From NCBI RefSeq assembly GCF_037325665.1, contig NC_090260.1, positions 35,004,632 through 35,068,631 on the forward strand: DNA of 64,000 bases, in the 5' to 3' direction. Shown here piece after piece: positions 1 through 11,133 of this stretch. The number at the start of each line of letters is the position of its first letter. The first letter of the stretch is position 1. A program made the translations under genes and the position numbers. A model generated the notes under the pieces. The model worked only from the letters and a program-made list of their open reading frames with translations. It made no database searches and was not told the DNA's origin. This stretch comes from Littorina saxatilis. Its lineage: Eukaryota > Mollusca > Gastropoda > Littorinimorpha > Littorinidae.

Positions 1-423
1 ATATATTTTAAAAAGTAGCATGCCTGACAAAATCCCCAACGAACATGACTTTGATCGTCTTTGACATGAGGATCAAGTGACCCAAACTGGCACGTCTCCC
101 CGCCATTGTTTCTGAATTTAACCCATTGTTGATATTAAAGTTTACAGGCGCTAAAATAAATCCAAGCTTAATGCAAAGAAGCGACAAGTAGAATCTATGC
201 CAAGCGTGTCCACGTTGCTGGGATGAAAAACACATTTATAGTTTCGGTTTTGGCTACACGCACACTCGATCTCGAGCCAGTCAAGGTCACACTGAGCGAG
301 TGACAGCCGGACGTGGCAATGTCGACAATGTCAATGATCTCACTCAAACTCAAAGATCTTGAACAAATTTCAAGATCTTAGCCTACATTCAGAACAGTCA
401 TAGAGCAACATAGATCAACATAC

Positions 424-560
424 CTTGATATTTCGTCTTCGGAAAGACCGACCCGTAGCCTGACCTTTCCACCAAGGAAGGCATTCTCGCCGCCTGCTTT
501 GGTCTGGCTTGAATCCACAAAATATAACAGAAGTTCGATGACAGTACCGCTGCACGCCAT
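424..560 (-). CDS. putative first coding exon of an unknown gene running off the left edge
   Basis: Reading leftward, an ATG at 560-558 in good initiation context (purine at -3, G at +4) opens 45 codons beginning MACSGTVIELLLYFVD. The frame ends in AG followed at once by a consensus-like donor (gtatgt, first base 423), leaving a phase-2 exon. The frame also stays open upstream of this ATG to 707, so an earlier start is possible, but the tight ATG context and the donor favour this one. I do not recognise the product; a hydrophobic IELLLYFV stretch is followed by a basic, glycine-rich segment. Upstream sequence carries several CCAAT boxes. The next exon would lie outside the window, so the call rests on start context, an open frame and a donor only. 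Confidence 0.4.
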
Positions 561-619
561 TTTTGATCTTCGAATTCGAATTTGACTGAATGCACTCAAA
601 ACTTTTGCACGAAGCCCTT

Positions 620-770
620 CCATTGGATGAAGTTTGGCAGACTTTTGCAATTTGCCTTCTGATTGGATCTCTTTTTTTGTGTGATTGGTTCTCTTAAAGG
701 GAAGCAATCGCTGTCAAAATCATATTTCTGAATGCGTTGTTGCTTCCCTCCAATCAGGATTGGCTCCTTG
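620..770 (-). promoter_or_regulatory. candidate CCAAT-box promoter of the leftward gene
   Basis: Read on the minus strand, CCAAT motifs occur near 626, 665, 686 and 760, roughly 65-200 bases upstream of the proposed ATG at 560. No TATA box is obvious. Clustered CCAAT boxes just upstream of a first exon are common in TATA-less animal promoters; the assignment is inference. Confidence 0.3.
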
Positions 771-839
771 ACGAATAGAGGATCATAGAGTGATACAGCT
801 GTGAAAAATGTACGTTGAAAATAAAATGCTTTGCAATAA

Positions 840-1000
840 TGCCCATCACGATCACGAAAACAAATGACGATCACGATCACGAGACTTGATTTTTTTGTCA
901 TCACGGATCACGGGCAAAGTCCCATCACGATCACAGAAATGGAAATTTCGGCAATCACGGTCACAGAAAGGTCAAAAAACGCCAATCACGATCACGATTT
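840..1000. repeat. degenerate ATCACG-rich simple repeat
   Basis: The motif atcacg and close variants recurs many times over about 160 bases, interleaved with longer words such as gatcacgatcacga. It is a short degenerate tandem repeat. No gene is visible from 561 to 1310 apart from the promoter candidate. Confidence 0.6.
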
Positions 1001-1319
1001 TAAATTGCCACGTTTTTAGTTTTTATTGCATTTTATTTTGTTACCAAGGTAACTTGTTGAAAGTGAGGATGATGTTGATGGGCTGAGGTCCATTTCCGTA
1101 TCCATGTTTTATACTTGTGTTTCCATCACTGATCTAAACGTATTTGTATATCAGTGGTTTCCATGTATACGCATGGGATGCTATGTTACAGCGAGCTCCG
1201 CCTGGGTCTTGGGTTGTTTCCCTTGTCGTCTTCGAGAGTAAAGATGTGGGACTGGAAACTTTGAGTCTGTACTCTATAACTTTAACTTTGTTTTGTCTGT
1301 CAAAGTTAACACCTGTCCA

Positions 1320-4300
1320 TTGGAGAGAGAGATGGAGAGGAGGAAAGGGGGTGGGGCAGAGACAGGAGATAGAAGAGGGGAGAGAGAGAGTGAGAGAGAG
1401 AAAGGGGGCGGGGCAGAGACAGGAGATAGAAGAGGGGAGAGAGATGGAGAGGAGGAAAGGGGGCGGGGCAGAGACAGGAGATAGAAGAGGGGAGAGAGAG
1501 TGAGAGAGAGAAAGGGGGCGGGGCAGAGACAGGAGATAGAAGAGGGGAGAGAGAGTGAGAGAGAGAAAGGGGGCGGGGCAGAGACAGGAGATAGAAGAGG
1601 GGAGAGAGAGTGAGAGAGAGAAAGGGGGCGGGGCAGAGACAGGAGATAGAAGAGGGGAGAGAGAGTGAGAGAGAGAAAGGGGGCGGGGCAGAGACAGGAG
1701 ATAGAGAGAGAAAGGGGAGAGAGAGTGAGAGAGAGAAAGGGGGCGGGGCAGAGACAGGAGATAGAAGAGGGGAGAGAGAGTGAGAGAGAGAAAGGGGGCG
1801 GGGCAGAGACAGGAGATAGAAGAGGGGAGAGAGAGTGAGAGAGAGAAAGGGGGCGGGGCAGAGACAGGAGATAGAAGAGGAGAGAGAGAGTGAGAGAGAG
1901 AAAGGGGGCGGGGCAGAAACAGGAGATAGAAGAGGGGAGAGAGAGTGAGAGAGAGAAAGGGGGCGGGGCAGAGACAGGAGATAGAAGGGGAGAGAGAGTG
2001 AGAGAGAGAAAGGGGGCGGGGCAGAGACAGGAGATAGAAGAGGGGAGAGAGAGTGAGAGAGAGAAAGGGGGCGGGGCAGAGACAGGAGATAGAAGGGGAG
2101 AGAGAGTGAGAGAGAGAAAGGGGGCGGGGCAGAGACAGGAGATAGAAGAGGGGAGAGAGAGTGAGAGAGAGAAAGGGGGCGGGGCAGAGACAGGAGATAG
2201 AAGAGGGGAGAGAGAGTGAGAGAGAGAAAGGGGGCGGGGCAGAGACAGGAGATAGAAGGGGAGAGAGAGTGAGAGAGAGAAAGGGGGCGGGGCAGAGACA
2301 GGAGATAGAAGAGGGGAGAGAGAGTGAGAGAGAGAAAGGGGGCGGGGCAGAGACAGGAGATAGAAGAGGGGAGAGAGAGTGAGAGAGAGAAAGGGGGCGG
2401 GGCAGAGACAGGAGATAGAAGAGGGGAGAGAGATTGAGAGAGAGAAAGGGGGCGGGGCAGAGACAGGAGATAGAAGAGGGGAGAGAGATTGAGAGAGAGA
2501 AAGGGGGCGGGGCAGAGACAGGAGATAGAAGAGGGGAGAGAGAGTGAGAGAGAGAAAGGGGGCGGGGCAGAGACAGGAGATAGAAGAGGGGAGAGAGAGT
2601 GAGAGAGAGAAAGGGGGCGGGGCAGAGACAGGAGATAGAAGAGGGGAGAGAGAGTGAGAGAGAGAAAGGGGGCGGGGCAGAGACAGGAGATAGAAGAGGA
2701 GAGAGAGATTGAGAGAGAAAGGGGGCGGGGCAGAGACAGGAGATAGAAGAGGAGAGAGAGAGTGAGAGAGAGAAAGGGGGCGGGGCAGAGACAGGAGATA
2801 GAAGAGGGGAGAGAGAGTGAGAGAGAGAAAGGGGGCGGGGCAGAGACAGGAGATAGAAGAGGGGAGAGAGAGTGAGAGAGAGAAAGGGGGCGGGGCAGAG
2901 ACAGGAGATAGAAGAGGAGAGAGAGATTGAGAGAGAAAGGGGGCGGGGCAGAGACAGGAGATAGAAGAGGGGAGAGAGAGTGAGAGAGAGAAAGGGGGCG
3001 GGGCAGAGACAGGAGATAGAAGAGGGGAGAGAGAGTGAGAGAGAGAAAGGGGGCGGGGCAGAGACAGGAGATAGAAGAGGGGAGAGAGAGTGAGAGAGAG
3101 AAAGGGGGCGGGGCAGAGACAGGAGATAGAAGAGGGGAGAGAGAGTGAGAGAGAAAGGGGGCGGGGCAGAGACAGGAGATAGAAGAGGGGAGAGAGAGTG
3201 AGAGAGAGAAAGGGGGCGGGGCAGAGACAGGAGATAGAAGAGGAGAGAGAGATTGAGAGAGAAAGGGGGCGGGGCAGAGACAGGAGATAGAAGAGGGGAG
3301 AGAGAGTGAGAGAGAGAAAGGGGGCGGGGCAGAGACAGGAGATAGAAGAGGGGAGAGAGAGTGAGAGAGAGAAAGGGGGCGGGGCAGAGACAGGAGATAG
3401 AAGAGGGGAGAGAGAGTGAGAGAGAGAAAGGGGGCGGAGCAGAGACAGGAGATAGAAGAGGGGAGAGAGAGTGAGAGAGAGAAAGGGGGCGGGGCAGAGA
3501 CAGGAGATAGAAGAGGGGAGAGAGATTGAGAGAGAGAAAGGGGGCGGGGCAGAGACAGGAGATAGAAGAGGGGAGAGAGATTGAGAGAGAGAAAGGGGGC
3601 GGGGCAGAGACAGGAGATAGAAGAGGGGAGAGAGAGTGAGAGAGAGAAAGGGGGCGGGGCAGAGACAGGAGATAGAAGAGGGGAGAGAGAGTGAGAGAGA
3701 GAAAGGGGGCGGGGCAGAGACAGGAGATAGAAGAGGGGAGAGAGAGTGAGAGAGAGAAAGGGGGCGGGGCAGAGACAGGAGATAGAAGAGGAGAGAGAGA
3801 TTGAGAGAGAAAGGGGGCGGGGCAGAGACAGGAGATAGAAGAGGAGAGAGAGAGTGAGAGAGAGAAAGGGGGCGGGGCAGAGACAGGAGATAGAAGAGGG
3901 GAGAGAGAGTGAGAGAGAGAAAGGGGGCGGGGCAGAGACAGGAGATAGAAGAGGGGAGAGAGAGTGAGAGAGAGAAAGGGGGTGGGGCAGAGACAGGAGA
4001 TAGAAGAGGAGAGAGAGATTGAGAGAGAAAGGGGGCGGGGCAGAGACAGGAGATAGAAGAGGGGAGAGAGAGTGAGAGAGAGAAAGGGGGCGGGGCAGAG
4101 ACAGGAGATAGAAGAGGGGAGAGAGAGTGAGAGAGAGAAAGGGGGCGGGGCAGAGACAGGAGATAGAAGAGGGGAGAGAGAGTGAGAGAGAGAAAGGGGG
4201 CGGGGCAGAGACAGGAGATAGAAGAGGGGAGAGAGAGTGAGAGAGAAAGGGGGCGGGGCAGAGACAGGAGATAGAAGAGGGGAGAGAGAGTGAGAGAGAG

Positions 4301-5020
4301 AAAGGGGGCGGGGCAGAGACAGGAGATAGAAGAGGAGAGAGAGATTGAGAGAGAAAGGGGGCGGGGCAGAGACAGGAGATAGAAGAGGGGAGAGAGAGTG
4401 AGAGAGAGAAAGGGGGCGGGGCAGAGACAGGAGATAGAAGAGGGGAGAGAGAGTGAGAGAGAGAAAGGGGGCGGGGCAGAGACAGGAGATAGAAGAGGGG
4501 AGAGAGAGTGAGAGAGAGAAAGGGGGCGGAGCAGAGACAGGAGATAGAAGAGGGGAGAGAGATTGAGAGAGAGAAAGGGGGCGGGGCAGAGACAGGAGAT
4601 AGAAGAGGGGAGAGAGAGTGAGAGAGAGAAAGGGGGCGGGGCAGAGACAGGAGATAGAAGAGGGGAGAGAGAGTGAGAGAGAGAAAGGGGGCGGGGCAGA
4701 GACAGGAGATAGAAGAGGGGAGAGAGAGTGAGAGAGAGAAAGGGGGCGGGGCAGAGACAGGAGATAGAAGAGGGGAGAGAGAGTGAGAGAGAGAAAGGGG
4801 GCGGGGCAGAGACAGGAGATAGAAGGGGAGAGAGAGTGAGAGAGAGAAAGGGGGCGGGGCAGAGACAGGAGATAGAAGAGGGGAGAGAGAGTGAGAGAGA
4901 GAAAGGGGGCGGGGCAGAGACAGGAGATAGAAGAGGGGAGAGAGAGTGAGAGAGAGAAAGGGGGCGGGGCAGAGACAGGAGATAGAAGAGGGGAGAGAGA
5001 GTGAGAGAGAAAAAGGGAAG
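1320..5020. repeat. 3.7-kb minisatellite, 55-bp unit, with higher-order duplication
   Basis: A 55-base purine-rich unit (core agggggcggggcagagacag then gagatagaagaggggagaga) repeats about 67 times with few changes; successive aaaggggg words lie at 1511, 1566 and 1621. Length variants (51-53 bases) and point variants are themselves repeated: the rare gcggagc variant at 3434 recurs at 4526, and a gattgag variant at 2432 recurs at 3524, both 1,092 bases apart. So about 20 units were duplicated as one block. The array sits in an intron upstream of the first visible exon of gene A. The long minus-strand open frame across it is a by-product of the repeat. Confidence 0.95.
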
Positions 5021-5079
5021 GGGGGAGATGAGGGATGAGGAAGAGAATGGAGGACTAAGAGTAATCAAATCACAAATCA

Positions 5080-5080
<1 letters not shown>

Positions 5081-5141
<61 letters not shown>
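5081..5141. repeat. (AG)n microsatellite
   Basis: About 60 bases of uninterrupted ag dinucleotide, lying between the 55-bp minisatellite and the first visible exon of gene A. Confidence 0.95.
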
Positions 5142-5146
<5 letters not shown>

Positions 5147-5204
5147 TACATAAATGAATGACATTGTGATAATTATGTGTGACGTGACGTACACTGTGTG
5201 TCAG

Positions 5205-5300
5205 GCTACACGCAGATCAAGCCGCCCAGCCAGCGGCATGAAGTGGAGGATTCTGAGTACGTGGAGCTGGACCCTGGCAGCACGCTGCACTCGCACACAG
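5205..5300 (+). CDS. gene A exon 1 (first visible): tyrosine-motif leader
   Basis: A 96-base phase 1-1 exon between a tcag acceptor and a gtgggt donor. It encodes YTQIKPPSQRHEVEDSEYVE followed by LDPGSTLHSHTG. Two YxxI/L motifs (YTQI and SEYVEL) sit 17 residues apart, wider than a classic ITAM but of SH2-binding type. Phase 1-1 exons can be skipped without frame change. Confidence 0.7.
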
Positions 5301-8300
5301 GTGGGTCACGTAATGGTCAAGTTCAAGTTCAAGTTTTATTAGTCCATAACCCATGGGGGCATTTTGAACAATAAATACAATCAATACAATCATGATATAT
5401 GCTAATATAGTAAAATTAAAAAAAGATTTAAAAAAAAAATAAAAATAAAAAAAAAATTATGAAAAACTGTTACATTTACAAATTCTATTAATAAAGTCCA
5501 AAATATTCTTTAGCAATTTCTTTTTCTTAGTAGCAAACAACTTTTTAAATTTAAGTGCATTAGGTTTTTTTCCAATAGTAAGGTGGTAACAACTCAGCTC
5601 TTTCTTCTTTGAAAAAATCACAGACAAATAAATAATGGAATTCATCACCTATGTCTTGTGATACACATTTGGTGCAAGTTCTTTCTGACCTCGGGATGTT
5701 AAGATAACGTTCTTTCTGTACAGGCAAATTGTTGTTCTAAACTTCATCATTGAAACACATTGCTTGCTGGCGCATAACGACAGCTCAACGCATCAACGCT
5801 CATATGACAGACGACGACAAACACATTGCTGATATGGCAGGTGTGTGACATAGTCTTCACATGCAAAAATATCTTTAAACATTCGATAATTCCAAAACAT
5901 ATTTTTGTTCCAATTTCTGTAAACCATTTATGGATATACTGGTCATACAAGCTTCTTTTTACTTTCTGTTTAAACCATGCGCTTGAGTATTGAACATTTT
6001 CTTGAAAAGTCCAAAGGCCGGAGAGACCAATTTCATTTAAGGTTTTTTCAATAAAACATAAATAATTAGATTCAATCATCTTGTTGATATACAATTTATA
6101 AGTAAAGCAATACACAATACTTGAAAATTTATTTTTATGAATAGGACTAATCAGTTTATACCAATAGCAAAGCATTCTACATTTCATATTAACATCTAGT
6201 GGATATCTTCCAAGTTCACCAAATATCATAGCATTTGGAGTTGATTTTTTTAGTTTGAAAACAATTTTATAAAAACGCAATTGAAGTTTAGTAGCAAGTT
6301 CACAGGAACCAAAACCCCATACTTCACATCCGTATAGTAAAATTGGAGCAATCATTTTATCGAACAGGTCAACTTGTATGTCCACAGGCAGTGACAATTG
6401 TCTACAAGTACGCAAAAGAACAAACATTGCCCTTGAGGCACGATCATATAGATTCTTCTGTGTGACTGAAAATTTATTATTATAATTAATCTTAAGGCCC
6501 AAGTACATTACATCAAACACTACTTCGATTAAATTGCCATTATACGTAAACAATGGTTTATTTCTAATTTTACCTCTGGAAAAAACTATTACTTTCGTCT
6601 TGTTCACATTAATATTTAGACGCCATTTTAAACAGTATTCGTGCATTTTGTTTAAACATTCTTGCAGGTTTTTTTCAGACTCTGAGCAGATCACAGTATC
6701 ATCCGCATACAGTAATAAAAACATTTGAAACAAAGCATTTACATCAGTATCATCCATTCCAACCACAATAGCCTCTCTTGACATAGATTGTAAACCATTA
6801 CTGTTTTCCAACAGAAAAGGCTTTAGATCATTTAAAAATAGAGCAAAAAACAGCGGTGACAAGTTTTCCCCTTGTCTAACTCCACACAAACTGGGAAAAT
6901 ATCCAGAACACTCACCATTAACTTTAACGCAAGACTTGGCATTTTCGTACAAATTTCTTACAGTTTTTAAAAACTTCCCATTAACATCAGAACTAACTAA
7001 TTTCTCCCATAAAAATGCACGGCGAACTTTATCAAACGCTTTTTCATAGTCTACAAATGCACAAAACAGTCGCTTCTTTTTGTTGAGAAAAATTTTTAAT
7101 ATACAATGCAAAGTAAAAACATGGTCTAGTATTGAAAAACCTGTGCGGAAACCTGTTGTTCTTGACCTAATTTATTATTACTCTCCAAAAAGTTTGATAA
7201 CCTAGCATTTAAAATTGCACTGAAAAGTTTTCCGAAGCAACTGAGTATAGTAATTCCTCTATAATTTGTGGGGTCAGCTTGGGAGCCTTTATTTTTGTAC
7301 AATGGAATAATTTCACCTACAGCCCATTGTGTTGGAACCTTTCCTGACTGCAAAACAACATTAAACAACAATACATAAATATCAATCATTCGATCATGTG
7401 ACGCTTTTAAATACTCATTAATCATTTTATCCTGACCGCATGCCATATTGTTTTTCAATATAATGGTCGGCAGCCTGACAGCCAGCCACACATCCGCCCC
7501 GTGATCGGGAGGTCGTGAGTTCGAACCCCGGCCGGGTCATACCTAAGACTTTAAAATTGGCAATCTAGTGGCTGCTCCGCCTGGCGTCTGGCATTATGGG
7601 GTTAGTGCTAGGACTGGTTGGTCCGGTGTCAGAATAATGTGACTGGGTAAGACATGAAGCCTGTGCTGCGACTTCTGTCTTGTGTGTGGCGCACGTTATA
7701 TGTCAAAGCAGCACCGCCCTGATATGGCCCTTCGTGGTCGGCTGGGCGTTAAGCAAACAAACAAACAAACCAACCAGCCACACACATACACACAGACAGA
7801 CAGCCAAGGCAGGCAGGCAGGCAAGGTGACAGACAGACAGACAGACACAAGACAGGCAGACAGACAGACATGCAGACAGACATACAGGCAGACACAGGCA
7901 GACATACAGGCAGAAAGACAGGCAGATATAGACAGACAGAAAATACTAGCGAGAGGTTGCGAGTTTGACCCTGGGTCAGGGCGTTAGCAATTTTCTCCCC
8001 CCCTTTCCTAACCTAGGTGGTGGGTTCAAGTGCTAGTCTTTCGGATGAGACAAAAAACCGAGGTCCCTTCGTGTACACTACATTGGGGTGTGCACGTTAA
8101 AGATCCCACGATTGACAAAAGGGTCTTTCCTGGCAAAATTGTATAGGCATAGATAAAAATGTCCACCAAAATACCCGTGTGACTTGGAATAATAGGTCGT
8201 GAAAAGTAGGATATGCGCCGAAATGGCTGCGATCTGCTGGTCGATGTGAATGCGTGATGTATTGTGTAAAAAATTCCATCTCACACGGCATAAATAGATC

Positions 8301-11076
8301 CCTGCGCCTTGAGTCCGAGTCTGGAGATACGCGCGCGATATAAGACTTGATATAACATAACATTCCCCATTAATCCAGTTAATTTGGCTTTTCTCGCTTT
8401 GCTTACACTCCAATATTATCTGCTTGTGAAAAAAGGGCTGTGGTTTTATCTTGTTGTTAATACATGTATTAGTTTTCTTTCTGCGTTGACCGAAGGAAGG
8501 AGTTTATGATATAACTTTCTCTGAACGGACAGAGCATACTCATTTTAGTTGACAGCATAGCAATAACTGAATCAACCTATCACTGTCTGTGTCTGACTGA
8601 TTCTGAAATTGTTTTGACATATATATATTTATGGTTGATTTTTTTGTAATCGTTGTTGCCATTTTCACTCATGCAGGAACTTCTGTCACAAATGCAACTA
8701 CAGAAACTGCATCGGAAGATTATGGGGACATAGTGGGTAAGCCTGTTTTTATTTAACATTTTGTGGTTTCCTCTTTTGTCTCTGGGTTTTGGGTGGGTAA
8801 GGGGTCCTTTTCCTGTTTGCAAAGTGAAAGTGTCAACAGATATAGTGGTGGAAGGTCCTGACCGGGTGTTTTGGGAGCACACGACTTGAGCCTTGAATGA
8901 GTATAACATGGTTGTGGTGTGAAGGTAACGCTAAAACTCACATCTGACACATGGGCCTTGGGTGACTGTGAGATATACTGGCACTGGGAATCGGAAGGCT
9001 GACCAAGTCGTGGCTTTGCCAGGTTTGGATTAATTCTCTTCCTGACGGAAGGAGTTTTTTCTTCTTGACTGAGACGTGCATCAACCCACCCCTGTTTTTA
9101 TTTTGATTACTACATGTACACTATCAACGTTATCTTTTACTCTAGTGGCCTTAGGCTAGTGAGGATAGTTGCCATGTATAGGGATTTCCTCAGGATATTG
9201 AAGAAGAAGAAGAAAGGCATTCAATCTTTCCCAACTGTCATAGATGTGCCCGTGTTTGGTTGTTCCCTCACACCTCCGGGACAACCTGTGTCTGGCCTGT
9301 CTGAAAACACCTCCGGGACAACCTGTGTCTGGCCTGTCTGAAAACACCTCCGGGACAACCTGTGTCTGGCCTGTCTGAAAACACCTCCGGGACAACCTGT
9401 GTCTGGCCTGTCTGAAAACACCTCCGGGACAACCTGTGTCTGGCCTGTCTGAAAACACCTCCGGGACAACCTGTGTCTGGCCTGTCTGAAAACACCTCCG
9501 GGACAACCTGTGTCTGGCCTGTCTGAAAACACCTCCGGGACAACCTGTGTATGGCCTGTCTGAAAACACCTCTGGGACAACCTGTGTCTGGCCTGTCTGA
9601 AAACACCTCCGGGACAACCTGTGTCTGGCCTGTCTGAAAACACCTCCGGGACAACCTGTGTCTGGCCTGTCTGAAAACACCTCCGGGACAACCTGTGTCT
9701 GGCCTGTCTGAAAACACCTCCGCGTGAGGGATTTTGTAGCCAGCGCAGTGAAGATAAAGAGGGAAAATTTGTCTCTGCTCGCGCGGCAGCAAGCACGATG
9801 TCTCTCAACTGCTCAGTTCAGTTCAGACCAAGGCAAGATGGATGCATCTTATTCTTACCCAAGTTTCAAAAAGTTTATGTGTTTTGCTTGTTCCCTTTCA
9901 GATCAAGGCAAGGTGGACATCCAATCTTGGGATGTGTCTTGTCCAACTTTCATTTATGTTCCTGTGTTTTGTTCCTTCGCTTCCAGACCAAAGCAAGGAC
10001 TTCATCGCGGAAAAAGAAGATGTGTTTGTCCCCACCGAGACGTTCCGCACAGCTAGCACTCTGCTCAGCCAGTCGGGAGTGGTGGTGATAGTGGGACCTC
10101 CCGGCACAGGCAAGACCAGCGTAGGACGAGCACTGGTGCGCAGCATGGCACAGACTGGCTACACGCCCCTGGTGCTCTACGGCTGGCAGGAGTGGAGGAG
10201 TCACGTGGGGGGTGACAGGCAGCAGGCTGTGCTGCTGGACGGAGTGTGGGGGGAGGTAAGACGCTGGACGGAGTGTGGGGGGAGGCGAGACGCTGGACGG
10301 AGTGTGGGGGGAGGTGAGACGCTGGACGGAGTTTGGGGGGAGGTGAGACGCTGGACGGAGTGTGAGACGCTGGACGGAGTGTGGGGGGAGGTGAGACGCT
10401 GGACGGAGTGTGGGGGGAGGCGAGACGCTGGACGGAGTGTCGGGGGAGGTGAGACGCTGGACGGAGTGTGGGGGGAGGTGAGACGCTGGACGGAGTGTGA
10501 GACGCTGGACGGAGTGTGGGGGGGAGGTGAGACGCTGGACGGAGTGTGAGACGCTGGACGGAGTGTGGGGGGAGGTGAGACGCTGGACGGAGTGTGGGGA
10601 GGTGAGACGCTGGACGGAGTGTGGGGGGAGGTGAGACGCTGGACGGAGTGTGGGGGGAGGTGAGACGCTGGACGGAGTGTGGGGGGAGGTAAGACGCTGG
10701 ACCTATCTACTGATACAGTCAAACCCCTCTTGTAAGACCCCTAAATGTAGGACTCCCTCCCTTTAAGACCCCTAAATGTAGGACTCCCTCCCTTTAAGAC
10801 CCTTAAATGTAGGACTCCCTCACTTTAAGACCCTGGTGTCTATGACTGTCTGTTGATATCCTGTGTAAGTGTACCCCCATCTTTAAGACTCTCTCCTTTT
10901 TAAGACCTGATTTGATCAGATGTTAGATCTTAAAATGTACTATACTGTCGGGCACAAGGCAATGACAGTACAGTGGAAAACTCTGGTAGGGGAAGGAGCG
11001 TTAAAAACAACAAATTAACAGACAGTACCTGTACCAACAGAAAATGTGAAAAAGCAAGGAGGAGTTAGAAGCGTGT

Positions 11077-11133
<57 letters not shown>

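Noticed and set aside
1274-5194. 1,306-codon minus-strand open frame rich in Leu, Ser and Pro
   Set aside because: It is the translation of the 55-bp minisatellite, with 55-bp periodic protein text, no domain and frame wandering through several reading patterns.
9156-9808. Three minus-strand frames of about 175-195 codons
   Set aside because: Translation of the 37-bp minisatellite; not supported by any splice or start context.
10201-10722. 173-codon minus-strand Pro/Ser-rich frame
   Set aside because: Antisense of the 29-bp donor array and exon 3.
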